Position numbers and translations under genes: made by a program. The notes below the pieces were generated by a model. The model was not told where the DNA came from, ran no database searches, and saw only the letters and a list, made by a program, of their open reading frames with translations. Shown piece after piece: positions 1 through 8,360 of a stretch of 64,000 bases of DNA. Source of the DNA: Saccharopolyspora hordei (GTDB lineage Bacteria > Actinomycetota > Actinomycetes > Mycobacteriales > Pseudonocardiaceae); assembly GCF_013410345.1 (NCBI RefSeq), contig NZ_JACCFJ010000001.1, forward strand, positions 1 to 64,000, given 5' to 3'. The number at the start of each line of letters is the position of its first letter. The first letter of the stretch is position 1.

Positions 1-801
1 GGTCGGGTCCGGGACCGGCACCGAGGACAGCAGCGCCTGGGTGTACGGGTGCTGCGGGTGCTCGTAGATCTGCTCGTCGGTGCCGACCTCCACCATCTTG
101 CCCAGGTACATCACCGCCACCCGGTCGGACAGGTGGCGCACCACCCCGAGGTCGTGGGCGATGAAGATGTACGACAGGCCGAACTCCTTCTGGAGGTCGC
201 CGAGCAGGTTCATCACCTGCGCCTGGATGGAGACGTCCAGCGCGGACACCGGCTCGTCGCAGACGATCACCTTCGGCCGCAGCGCCAGCGCCCGCGCGAT
301 GCCGATGCGCTGCCGCTGACCGCCGGAGAACTGGTGCGGGTAGCGCTGGATGTGCTCGGGGTTGAGCCCCACCACCTCCAGCAGCTCCTGCACCTTGCGC
401 CGCCGCTCGCCCTTCGGCGCCACCTCGGGGTGGATCTCGAAGGGCTCGCCGACGATGTCGCCGACGGTGCGCCGCGGGTTCAGCGAGGTGTACGGGTCCT
501 GCAGCACGATCTGCAGGTCGCGCCGCAGCTTGCGCAGCTCCGACCCGCGCATCTTGAACATGTCGCGGCCCTCGAACAGCGCGCTGCCGCTGGTCGGCTT
601 CTCCAGCCGCATCAGCACCTGCGCCAGGGTCGACTTGCCGCAACCCGACTCGCCGACCACGCCGAGGGTCTCGCCCTTGTGCAGGTCGAACGAGACGCCG
701 TCGACGGCCCGCACGTGCCCGATGGTCCGCTTGAACAGCACGCCCTGCGTCACCGGGAAGTGCTTGACCAGGTCCTTCACCTGGAGGATCGGCTCAGCCA
801 C
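1..801 (-). CDS. oppF: Oligopeptide ABC transporter ATP-binding protein OppF/DppF (3' end beyond window)
   Basis: ATPase subunit of a peptide importer; it hydrolyses ATP on the cytoplasmic face to drive uptake. The visible 267 codons include Walker [10 protein letters not shown], signature FSGGQRQR and Walker [13 protein letters not shown], followed by the conserved AHDLGVV switch region. The protein is cut by the window edge near the start of the C-terminal oligopeptide-transporter extension, so it is partial only because of the window. The GTG start at 801 was chosen because it begins the conserved [16 protein letters not shown] stretch and overlaps the oppD stop by 8 bp, which implies translational coupling. 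It is the last gene of the opp operon seen here. Family assignment is firm; whether the substrate is an oligo- or dipeptide cannot be told from the ATPase. Confidence 0.93.
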   Translation of the reverse strand, partial: MAEPILQVKDLVKHFPVTQGVLFKRTIGHVRAVDGVSFDLHKGETLGVVGESGCGKSTLAQVLMRLEKPTSGSALFEGRDMFKMRGSELRKLRRDLQIVLQDPYTSLNPRRTVGDIVGEPFEIHPEVAPKGERRRKVQELLEVVGLNPEHIQRYPHQFSGGQRQRIGIARALALRPKVIVCDEPVSALDVSIQAQVMNLLGDLQKEFGLSYIFIAHDLGVVRHLSDRVAVMYLGKMVEVGTDEQIYEHPQHPYTQALLSSVPVPDPT

Positions 802-1804
802 GGCTCATCATCTCCTCCGCGAAGTGGCAGGCGCTGATCCGCCCCAACCCCAGCTGGTGGTACTCCGGGACCTCGGTGCCGCACCGCTCCTCGGCGCGCG
901 GGCAGCGCGGGTGGAACGGGCAGCCCGACGGTACCGCCAGCAGGTTCGGCGGCAGGCCCTTGATGGTCTCCAGCTCCTGGCCCTTGAGGTCCAGCCGCGG
1001 GATCGACCTCATCAGCCCCTCGGTGTAGGGGTGGCCCGGCTGCTTGTACAGCGAGTACGCGTCGGAGGACTCCACGATCCGCCCCGCGTACATCACCACG
1101 ATCCGGTCCGCGACCTCGGCGACCACGCCCAGGTCGTGGGTGATCAGGATCAGCCCCATGCCGCGCTCGCGGCGCAGCTCGTCGAGCAGGTCCATGATCT
1201 GCGCCTGCACCGTGACGTCCAGCGCGGTGGTCGGCTCGTCGGCGATCAGCAGGTCCGGGTCCAGGGCCAGCGACATCGCGATCATGGCGCGCTGCCGCAT
1301 GCCGCCGGAGAACTGGTGCGGGAACTCCTTCACGCGCTGCTTGGCGTTCGGGATCTTCACCTGGTCCAGCAGCTCGACCGCCCGGGCCATGGCGTCCTTG
1401 CGGGACATCCCGCGCCGCATCCGGAGCTGCTCGGCGATCTGGAACCCGACCGTGTAGACCGGGTTCAGCGCCGACAGCGCGTCCTGGAAGATCATCGCCA
1501 TCGACTCGCCGCGCAGCTCGCGCCGCCGCTCGTCGGAGGCCGTGAGCAGCTCCTCACCGCGGTAGCGGATCGCGCCCCCGGTGACGGCCCCCGGCGGGAC
1601 GTCCAGGATGCCCATGACGGTCTGGACGGTGACGCTCTTGCCGGACCCGGACTCCCCCAGGACGGCCAGCGTCTCGCCCGCGTCGACGTGGTAGCTGACG
1701 CCGTTGAGGACCTTGGCCACCCCGTCGCGGGTGCGGAACTCCACGTGCAGGTCGTCGACCTCCAGCAGGCGCTCCCCCGCGGTCTTGTCGTCCACAGTAG
1801 ACAA
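794..1804 (-). CDS. oppD: Oligopeptide ABC transporter ATP-binding protein OppD/DppD
   Basis: Second ATPase of the peptide importer, pairing with OppF to energise the OppBC channel. The 336-residue length is usual for the family. Visible motifs are Walker A GESGSGKS (about residue 50), signature FSGGMRQR, Walker [13 protein letters not shown], and the C-terminal Cys-containing extension ([14 protein letters not shown]) typical of Opp/Dpp ATPases, where the cysteines can hold an Fe-S cluster. It starts 10 bp after the oppC stop and overlaps oppF by 8 bp, so the five genes are probably one transcript. All key nucleotide-binding residues are intact. Confidence 0.94.
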   Translation of the reverse strand: MSTVDDKTAGERLLEVDDLHVEFRTRDGVAKVLNGVSYHVDAGETLAVLGESGSGKSVTVQTVMGILDVPPGAVTGGAIRYRGEELLTASDERRRELRGESMAMIFQDALSALNPVYTVGFQIAEQLRMRRGMSRKDAMARAVELLDQVKIPNAKQRVKEFPHQFSGGMRQRAMIAMSLALDPDLLIADEPTTALDVTVQAQIMDLLDELRRERGMGLILITHDLGVVAEVADRIVVMYAGRIVESSDAYSLYKQPGHPYTEGLMRSIPRLDLKGQELETIKGLPPNLLAVPSGCPFHPRCPRAEERCGTEVPEYHQLGLGRISACHFAEEMMSRG

Positions 1805-1814
1805 AGGGTCTCTC

Positions 1815-2774
1815 CTACTTCTGCTTCGGGTCGAGCGCGTCGCGCACGGCGTCCCCGAGCATGACGAACGCCAGCACGGTGACCACCAGGAACGCCGCCG
1901 GGAAGAACAGCAGGTGCGGCGAGGTCTGGATGTACTGGCGCGAGTCGGCGATCATCACGCCCCACGACACCACCGGCGACCGCAGGCCCAGACCGAGGAA
2001 CGACAGCGTCGCCTCGAGCGCGATGAACGTCCCGAGCGCGATCGTGGCGTACACCAGGACCGGTGCCAGGCAGTTCGGCAGCATGTGCCGCAGGATGATC
2101 CGCACCGGCCCGGCGCCCAGGGCGCGCGCGGCCTTGACGTAGTCCTGGTTGACCGCCGAGATCGCCGCGGAGCGCATGATCCGCATCGAGATCGGCCAGG
2201 ACAGGATGGAGATCGACAGGATCACCAGCGACGTGATCTTGAAGGTGTCGGGGACCTCGGTGGCCGGGTTCAGCGTGGTCAGGATGACGATCGCGCCGAG
2301 CACGAACGGCAGGCCCAGGAAGATCTCGCCGAACCGGGACAGCAGGCTGTCCAGCCACCCGCCGAAGTAGCCGGCGATCAGGCCGATCACCGACCCGAGC
2401 AGCACCGTCAGCAGGGTCGCCATGACGCCGACGATGATCGAGGCGCGGGCGCCGTAGATGCACCGGGCGAAGATGTCCCGCCCCTGCGTGTCGTAGCCGA
2501 ACCAGGCCTCGGCCGACGGCTCCTGCCGGGACCGCGACAGGTCCATGTGGTTGGGGTCGACCGAGGTGAACAGCTGCGGGAAGAAGGCCATCACCAGCAG
2601 CACGAAGATGATCACCATCGAGGCCAGGAAGATCGGCCGGCGGCGCAGGTCGCGCCAGGCGTCGCTCCACAGCCCGCGCGGCTTCTCGGTCTTGCCCGTG
2701 GGCTCGGCCACCGCGGCCGCCGGCTCGGTCGGAGCCGGTTCTGAGGTCAGACTGGAGGTGCCTTGTTCAGTCAT
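1815..2774 (-). CDS. oppC: Oligopeptide ABC transporter permease OppC/DppC
   Basis: Inner-membrane permease half of the peptide importer. The 319 residues begin with a Pro/Glu-rich cytoplasmic N-terminus, then the LRRRPIFLASMVIIFVLLVMAFF first helix and the OppC_N-type region, followed by five further hydrophobic segments. The ABC-contacting EAA-type loop is recognisable around VKAARALGAGPVRIILRHMLP. It overlaps the end of oppB by 8 bp and is followed after 10 bp by oppD, consistent with coupled translation. Length and motif order are normal for the family. Confidence 0.93.
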   Translation of the reverse strand: MTEQGTSSLTSEPAPTEPAAAVAEPTGKTEKPRGLWSDAWRDLRRRPIFLASMVIIFVLLVMAFFPQLFTSVDPNHMDLSRSRQEPSAEAWFGYDTQGRDIFARCIYGARASIIVGVMATLLTVLLGSVIGLIAGYFGGWLDSLLSRFGEIFLGLPFVLGAIVILTTLNPATEVPDTFKITSLVILSISILSWPISMRIMRSAAISAVNQDYVKAARALGAGPVRIILRHMLPNCLAPVLVYATIALGTFIALEATLSFLGLGLRSPVVSWGVMIADSRQYIQTSPHLLFFPAAFLVVTVLAFVMLGDAVRDALDPKQK

Positions 2775-3693
2775 ATCGGATCCTCGGGTCGAGAACCGCG
2801 TAGAGCATGTCCACGAGCAGGTTCATCAGCAGGTACACCAGGACCAGCAGGGTCACGATGCCGACGACCGTGGTGCCTTCCTTGGTGAGGATGGCCTTGT
2901 AGACCAGACCGCCGATGCCCCGGATGTTGAAGATGCCTTCGGTGACGATGGCACCGCCCATGAGCGCGCCGAGCTCGGTGCCCAGGAAGGTGATCACCGG
3001 GATCAGCGAGTTGCGCAGCAGGTGGATGCCGACGACCCGCTTGGGCTCGAGCCCCTTGGCCACGGCGGTGCGCACGTAGTCGGCCCGCTTGTTCTCCATC
3101 AGGCTGGTGCGGGTCAACCGCGCCACGTAGGCCATCGAGGTGCTGCCCAGCACGAAGCCCGGCACGATCAACTCGCCCCAGGTGGCCTGCGAGCTCACGC
3201 TCGGCTTGATGATGCCGAGCTCGGTGCCCAGCACGACCTGCAGGATGAAGCCGGTGACGAACACCGGCAGCGAGATGAGGAACAGGGTCGAGACCAGCAC
3301 GAGGTTGTCGGCGAAGCCGCGACCGCGCAGACCGGTCAGGATGCCCGCGCCGATGCCGATCAGCGCCGCGAAGGCCAGTGCCACGATGGCCAGCCGCAGG
3401 GTGATCGGGTAGGCGTCGGCGACCAGCTGGTTGACCGGGATGCCCGAGTAGGTCTCCCCGAAGTCGCCCTGCAGGATCTGCCCGAGGTACTTGAAGTACT
3501 GGACGATGATCGGGTCGTCCAGGTTGTACTTCTCGGTCATCTCCGCGATGTACGCGGGCGGGCACGGCCGGTCCCCGCAGCGGCCGGCGAACGGATCGCC
3601 GGGCAACGCCCAGATGAGGGCGTAGATGATGAACGTCGTCCCGATGAAAACCGGGATCAGCTGCAGCAGCCGCCGCAGCACGTAGCGTCCCAC
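2767..3693 (-). CDS. oppB: Oligopeptide ABC transporter permease OppB/DppB
   Basis: Permease half that partners OppC. The 308 residues start with MGRYVLRRLLQLIPVFIG, the standard OppB first helix, followed by a long extracytoplasmic segment with two Cys (FAGRCGDRPCPP). The EAA loop is seen around VRTAVAKGLEPKRVVGIHLLRNSLIPV. An AGGAGG-type ribosome-binding site (cctcctcc on the plus strand, about 3700-3707) precedes the ATG. It lies 63 bp downstream of oppA with a GC-rich hairpin in between. The gene appears intact. Confidence 0.94.
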   Translation of the reverse strand: MGRYVLRRLLQLIPVFIGTTFIIYALIWALPGDPFAGRCGDRPCPPAYIAEMTEKYNLDDPIIVQYFKYLGQILQGDFGETYSGIPVNQLVADAYPITLRLAIVALAFAALIGIGAGILTGLRGRGFADNLVLVSTLFLISLPVFVTGFILQVVLGTELGIIKPSVSSQATWGELIVPGFVLGSTSMAYVARLTRTSLMENKRADYVRTAVAKGLEPKRVVGIHLLRNSLIPVITFLGTELGALMGGAIVTEGIFNIRGIGGLVYKAILTKEGTTVVGIVTLLVLVYLLMNLLVDMLYAVLDPRIRYD

Positions 3694-3716
3694 GTGAACC
3701 TCCTCCAGGACGCAAG

Positions 3717-3746
3717 CCGGGTCCGACCCGTGCGGGCCGGACCCGG
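3717..3746 (-). terminator. Intercistronic hairpin between oppA and oppB
   Basis: A perfect 9-bp inverted repeat, CCGGGTCCG / CGGACCCGG with a 12-nt loop, fills the 63-bp gap between oppA and oppB. No T-run follows. In many importer operons such a structure protects the binding-protein mRNA or attenuates read-through, so that the binding protein outnumbers the permease. That role here is inference. Confidence 0.55.
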
Positions 3747-3756
3747 ACTCACCCGA

Positions 3757-5379
3757 TCAGGACTTGAGCTTGACGGTCTCGAAGTTGAGCGTCCGGTCAA
3801 AGGTCACGGTCGCACCATCGAGCCGCTCGGACCAGCCGACCGAGGCCTTCTGGTTCCAAAGCGGGATGGACGGCATGTCCTTGGCCAGGACCTTCTCCGC
3901 CTCGCCGTAGAGCCGGTTGGCCTCGTCCTCGGTGGGCGCCTGGTCCGCGCGGTCCATCGCGGCGTCGAACTCCGGGCTGGAGTAGCGCATGTAGTTGGAC
4001 GACGCAGCCGTGCGGTAGATCTTGCCCAGGAAGGTCTCCGCCGCCGGGTAGTCACCCAGCCAGCCGAAGCGGAACGGCCCGTTGTGCGCGTTCTCGTCGT
4101 GCATCTTCAGGAACTCGGAGAACGTTGGGACCGGGTTAAAGACGCAGTCCACGCCCAGGTTGTTCTTGATCTGGCCGCAGATGGCCTCGATCCACTCCTT
4201 GTGGCCACCGTCGGAGTTCGAGGTGATGGTGATCGGCCCCTGGAAGCCGGTCTCGGCCAGCAGCTGCTTGGCCTTCTCCGGGTTGAACTCGCACCACTCA
4301 CCGCAGCCGCCGTCCTGGTAGCCCGGGATGACGCCGCCCGGCACCCAGCCGTTGGCCGGCTCGTAGGTGTTCTGGAAGACGGTCGAGGTGATCTGCTTGC
4401 GGTCGATCGCCATCGAGATGGCCTGCCGCACCCGCGGGTCCTTGTACTTGTCGTCGTACAGCGGCACCTGGAGCGCGTTGTTGCTCAGGATCGGCTTCGA
4501 CTCGCCACGGCCCTGCAGGTCGGTCTTCCACTTGTCACCGACCATCGCCGACGGCGGCAGCTGGTCGATGAAGTCGAGGTTGCCCGAGACCAGGTCCTGG
4601 TAGGCCGTCTCCAGCTCGTTGTAGATGCGGAACTCGATGCCGTTGATCTGCGGCTTGTACTTGCCCGCGTACTGGTCGTACTTGCTCAGCTTGATGTAGG
4701 CGTTCGGCTGCCGCTCCTCGAACTTGAACGGGCCGTTGCCGATCGGGTGCTCCTCGAACGCCTTCGGGTCCTGGAAGAAGCTCTCCGGCAGCGGCGAGAA
4801 CGCGGTGTAACCGAGCATCACCGGGAAGGTGGCGAACGGCGCCTTGAGGGTGACCTCGAAGTTCAGGTCGTCGATCACCTTCAGGCCGGACATCTCCGTG
4901 GCCGTGGGCGGCGGGCCGCTGCCCTCGGCCTCCTCCCCGCCCGGGTTGACCTCGTCGTAGCCCTGGATGTGCTCGAAGAAGGACGTGGTCGACTGGCCGT
5001 TGGGCCCGTAGGCGGCGTAGTTCCAGGCCTTCACGAAGCTGTTCGCGGTGACCGGGCTGCCGTCGTGGAAGGTCCAGCCCGGCTTGAGCTTGATCTTGAA
5101 GACCTTGTTGTCGGTCGTCTCGATCGACTCGGCGACCTCGTTGTACGGCTCGGAGGTCTTCTCGTCGTACGCAACCAGGCCGGTGAACATCGCCTTGAGC
5201 ACGTTGCCACCACCGGTCTCGGTGGTGTTGCCCGGCACCAGCGGGTTCTCGGGCTCAGTGGAGTTGACCGAGACGATGCCGTCCTCGGCCGCGCCACCGC
5301 CGCCACCGCCGCAGCCACTGGCGAGCAGCCCCACGACGAGTGGGGCCGCGACCCAGGCGGCCAAGCGTCGTTTCCGCAT
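3757..5379 (-). CDS. oppA: Peptide ABC transporter substrate-binding lipoprotein (SBP_bac_5)
   Basis: Extracytoplasmic peptide-binding protein that delivers substrate to OppBC. The 540 residues start with a basic n-region (MRKRRLAAW), a hydrophobic core and the lipobox LLASGC followed by a poly-Gly linker, so it is a membrane-anchored lipoprotein (Cys at about 23). The body carries family 5 binding-protein signatures, for example IKLKPGWTFHDGSPVTANSFVKAWNYA and DPRVRQAISMAIDRKQI. It is the first gene of the opp operon. The ATG is preceded by AGGAGG (cctcctg, about 5388-5394). A palindrome in the leader may be an operator. Ligand preference cannot be read from sequence. Confidence 0.94.
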   Translation of the reverse strand: MRKRRLAAWVAAPLVVGLLASGCGGGGGGAAEDGIVSVNSTEPENPLVPGNTTETGGGNVLKAMFTGLVAYDEKTSEPYNEVAESIETTDNKVFKIKLKPGWTFHDGSPVTANSFVKAWNYAAYGPNGQSTTSFFEHIQGYDEVNPGGEEAEGSGPPPTATEMSGLKVIDDLNFEVTLKAPFATFPVMLGYTAFSPLPESFFQDPKAFEEHPIGNGPFKFEERQPNAYIKLSKYDQYAGKYKPQINGIEFRIYNELETAYQDLVSGNLDFIDQLPPSAMVGDKWKTDLQGRGESKPILSNNALQVPLYDDKYKDPRVRQAISMAIDRKQITSTVFQNTYEPANGWVPGGVIPGYQDGGCGEWCEFNPEKAKQLLAETGFQGPITITSNSDGGHKEWIEAICGQIKNNLGVDCVFNPVPTFSEFLKMHDENAHNGPFRFGWLGDYPAAETFLGKIYRTAASSNYMRYSSPEFDAAMDRADQAPTEDEANRLYGEAEKVLAKDMPSIPLWNQKASVGWSERLDGATVTFDRTLNFETVKLKS

Positions 5380-5434
5380 TTAGCGTCCTCCTGTTTCCAC
5401 GCGCGCCCCGGGCGTCGATTCCCCGAGCATCACG

Positions 5435-5458
5435 CGCGGCGGATCAATCACCGCCGCG
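5435..5458. promoter_or_regulatory. Inverted repeat in the oppA leader
   Basis: Eight-bp arms CGCGGCGG and CCGCCGCG flank the AT-richer loop ATCAATCA, about 55 bp upstream of the oppA start, in a 200-bp non-coding stretch that is less GC-rich than its surroundings. It could be an operator or a leader hairpin; no regulator gene is adjacent. Confidence 0.4.
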
Positions 5459-5585
5459 TCAGACGAGCGTAAACATAAGGGAGAACCAGATCACGGCGAT
5501 GCACTGTCACAAAGCCGTCACTTTCTGATTCGATCCAGAACAGATGTCACCCAGAAGTTGGAAGCAGTTTTCCGCATCCTGAGAA

Positions 5586-6539
5586 CTAGCTGATAGACAG
5601 GGCAATACCGTCGAGGATGTCGTGCTCACTGACAGTGACGCCCGTGATGCCCGCCCGCTCGGCCAATTCCTCGGCGAGGACCTTGACCACCAGCGCACCG
5701 CCGCCGATCACGTCCACCCGCCCGGGGTGCATCGACCCGATTGCGGCGCGTTCGTCGTGCGACATGCCGAGCAGTTCTTCGGAGATGCGTTCGACCCGAT
5801 TCTGGGAAATGTGGGAAAGGTGAATTGCCACCGGGTCATATTCCGGGAGGTCTTGCGCGATCGCCGACAACGTGGTCACGGTCCCGGCCACCCCGACCCA
5901 CGTCGTGGCGCCGGAGCAGTCCACCGCGGCGAACGCCTCGTCGAGCACCTGGCGGGCCACCTTCTCGGCCTCCCGCACCTCGTCCGCGGTGGGCGGGTCG
6001 GAGTGCAGGCAGCGCTCGGTCAGCCGCACGCAGCCCACGTCGGCGGAGTGCGCGGCCGCGACGTCGGCGCGCACGCCGTCCCAGGTGCCGACCACGACCT
6101 CGGTGGACCCGCCGCCGACGTCGGTGACGACGAACGGGCCGTCCAGCGGGTCCAGGTCCCCGACCGCCCCGGTGAACGACAGCCGGGCCTCCTCCTCGCC
6201 GCTGATCACCTCCGCGTCGACGCCGAGCACCTCCCGCACCATCGCGAAGAAGTCCTCGCGGTTGGACGCGTCGCGGGTCGCCGAGGTCGCCACCATCCGC
6301 ACCCGCTCGACGCCCTTGCGGGCGGCCATCGCGGCGTAGTCGACCAGCGCCGCCCGGGTCCGCTCCAGCGCCTCCTCGGCGAGCCGGCCGGTGGCGTCCA
6401 CGCCCTGGCCGAGGCGGACGATCCGCATCCCGCGGTAGATGTCGCGCAGATCGCGGCGCCCGTCGTCGTGCTCCGTCACATCGGCTACCAGCAGCCGGAT
6501 CGAGTTCGTCCCGCAGTCGATCGCCGCCACCCGTGACAT
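5586..6539 (-). CDS. ppx2: Exopolyphosphatase, Ppx/GppA family
   Basis: Cytoplasmic enzyme that hydrolyses terminal phosphate from polyphosphate and/or pppGpp. The 317 residues show the ASKHA-fold motifs: phosphate-1 VAAIDCGTNSIRLLVAD at the N-terminus and phosphate-2 VTDVGGGSTEVVVG around residue 130. The conserved catalytic-region Glu lies near SGEEEARLSF. The frame continues upstream to 6632, but ATG 6539 is chosen because it starts directly at the conserved MSRVAAIDCGTNS. The length matches the short actinobacterial Ppx2 (Rv1026) rather than the long E. coli enzyme with its extra C-terminal domains. In M. tuberculosis this gene sits next to the DUF501 gene; here two further genes are inserted between them. 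Confidence 0.9.
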   Translation of the reverse strand: MSRVAAIDCGTNSIRLLVADVTEHDDGRRDLRDIYRGMRIVRLGQGVDATGRLAEEALERTRAALVDYAAMAARKGVERVRMVATSATRDASNREDFFAMVREVLGVDAEVISGEEEARLSFTGAVGDLDPLDGPFVVTDVGGGSTEVVVGTWDGVRADVAAAHSADVGCVRLTERCLHSDPPTADEVREAEKVARQVLDEAFAAVDCSGATTWVGVAGTVTTLSAIAQDLPEYDPVAIHLSHISQNRVERISEELLGMSHDERAAIGSMHPGRVDVIGGGALVVKVLAEELAERAGITGVTVSEHDILDGIALSIS

Positions 6540-6610
6540 CCGAGTCCTCCTCCGCGTCGCGCAGCCCGACGTCCACGCTACTTGCCGGGACGCGGGCAGG
6601 TGCCCGGGCC

Positions 6611-8167
6611 TCAGGCCACCGGGACCGTGCACGTGGCGACGACGCCCGGGGAGCCGTTCACGTACACCTCCTGGCCCGGCGCCACGGCCGCGGGATCGGT
6701 GGTGCCCGGCGCGATCGCCGCGCCGGGGGCCGGTGGGGCGAGCGCGAACTCGCCGCGCCCCAGGACCGCCGGATCGCAGGCGCCCAACGACTCGACCGGC
6801 CGTTCGCCCGTTGGGGGCACCGGCTCGGTGACGGTCGGTGACGTCGAATCGGCCCCGGTCGTGGGTTCAGCCGACGGTGTGCCGGTGCTCGGCGGCGGGG
6901 TCCCCGGCTCGGTCCCCGACGACGGCGGCGCGGTGGACGACGGCGGGGTCCCGGGCTCGGACGGCGGCTCGCCGGGCGCGGTGGACGACGGTGGTGGCGT
7001 CGTCGACGACGGCGGCGCACCGGGGGTCGACGACGGCGGCGCGGTCGGCCCCGGCGTGCTCGGGTCGAGCGGCGGGGTGAGCTCCGGCAGCGTCGGTTCC
7101 GGGACGGGCGGGAGGTTCACCTCCTCCGGCTTCGGCAGCAGCCCGCCGGGCGCCGGCTCCCCGGACGGTGCCGGGGCGGCGGGCGGGAGCGGAGGCCGCT
7201 CGGCCGGCGGTACGGGGGCGGCCGGCGGCGCGGGAGCGGGTGGCGGTGCGGCCGGGGCGGCCAGCACCGCGGGCCCGTCGGGCAGCCGATCCCCGGCGAG
7301 CACGTCGTCGACCTCCGGCGCCAGCTCCGACGGCGTCGGCGTCACGCCGCCGTCGTAGGCCGCCGCCCAGACCAGCACCGTGCGGACGTAGCTCTCGGAG
7401 TGGTTGTAGCGGAACACCGCCGACACCAGGTCCCGCGCCCGGCGCAGGTCCCCGCCCCCGCTGCACAGGTAGTCCCCGGCCGCGGCGGTCGCGTCGTGGA
7501 CGTTGTGCGGGCTCGCCGTGCCGTCGGCGTTGCCGTCCACCGCGTACTTCCGCCACGTCGACGGGATGAACTGCATCGGCCCGACCGCGCGGTCCCACAC
7601 CGGGTCGCCGTCGAGCCGACCGCCGTCGGTGTCCGGGACCGCCGCGATCCCCGGACCGCCGGACAACCGCGGGCCGAGGATGGCGCGCGCCGTGGTGCCG
7701 GCCGCGTCGACGCGGCCGGCGCGGGCGTGCCCCGACTCGACGCGGCCGATCGCGGCCAGCACCGACCACCGCAGCCCGCAGCCCGGGTTGCGGTGGTTCG
7801 CCGCGTCGGCGGCCCGGTGGTAGGCGGTGAGCACGACCTCCGGGATGCCGAGCGGCCCGGTGGGCAGGTCGAGCGCCGGCTCGCCCTCGGCCAGCTCGCG
7901 CGGGTCGTCCGCCTGCTCCAGCAGGTCCGGGCCGGGGCGCGGGGCGCGGGGCAGGCTGCCGGTCACGCCCAGCTCGCGCAGGTCCGCCTCCGGCGGGTCC
8001 TGCTGCTCGCTCACGAAGGAGCTCGACGCCGCCACCAGCGTCAGCGGGAGCAGCACGGCAGGAGCGAGCGCGGTGATCGCGACCCACCTCCGCGCCCGGT
8101 CCTTCGCCACCCCGCCGAACCGCGAGACCGTGTCCTGCTTGCCGTGGCGCTTGCTGCGAGACGTCAC
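6611..8167 (-). CDS. Secreted/membrane-anchored lytic transglycosylase with Pro/Ser/Thr-rich tail
   Basis: Predicted to cleave peptidoglycan glycan strands outside the membrane. The 518 residues comprise a basic cytoplasmic start, one hydrophobic segment (about 28-48), and an SLT_2/MltB-type catalytic core (about 105-275) with the catalytic Glu in IGRVESGH (E144) and the motif VGPMQFIPSTWRKY. An EF-hand-like DGNADG loop follows (211-216). A low-complexity tail of PPSSTP-like units (about 300-450) is followed by a short Cys-containing C-terminal region. The tail may cross the wall or be O-mannosylated; a Pmt gene is in this window. It is a paralogue of the genes at 12955 and 13853 and much longer than either. 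The start is followed at once by a K/R-rich stretch, so a Sec signal-anchor is more likely than a cleaved signal. Confidence 0.85.
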   Translation of the reverse strand: MTSRSKRHGKQDTVSRFGGVAKDRARRWVAITALAPAVLLPLTLVAASSSFVSEQQDPPEADLRELGVTGSLPRAPRPGPDLLEQADDPRELAEGEPALDLPTGPLGIPEVVLTAYHRAADAANHRNPGCGLRWSVLAAIGRVESGHARAGRVDAAGTTARAILGPRLSGGPGIAAVPDTDGGRLDGDPVWDRAVGPMQFIPSTWRKYAVDGNADGTASPHNVHDATAAAGDYLCSGGGDLRRARDLVSAVFRYNHSESYVRTVLVWAAAYDGGVTPTPSELAPEVDDVLAGDRLPDGPAVLAAPAAPPPAPAPPAAPVPPAERPPLPPAAPAPSGEPAPGGLLPKPEEVNLPPVPEPTLPELTPPLDPSTPGPTAPPSSTPGAPPSSTTPPPSSTAPGEPPSEPGTPPSSTAPPSSGTEPGTPPPSTGTPSAEPTTGADSTSPTVTEPVPPTGERPVESLGACDPAVLGRGEFALAPPAPGAAIAPGTTDPAAVAPGQEVYVNGSPGVVATCTVPVA

Positions 8168-8360
8168 CAGTCCATCCCCCGACGTGGACCAACACCCCAG
8201 AAATGCGAATGGCCTCCTGGATACACCAGCCGGGAGCGGATCGCCGGACGGCGAGCCGGGACGTCACCCGGACGACTGGCGGTGGCCGACCGCTGCTCCG
8301 ACCGGGCGGTCCGGTCCGCTGTCTACCGGTCCCGGCGACGATCTGCCTACGCTGCGCGGC

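Noticed and set aside
2545-5472. Very long plus-strand frame (975 codons) opposite the oppA-oppB genes
   Set aside because: Composition is Arg/Val/Leu/Asp-rich, as expected for the complement of GC-rich coding DNA; it has no domains, and the minus-strand genes are unambiguous.
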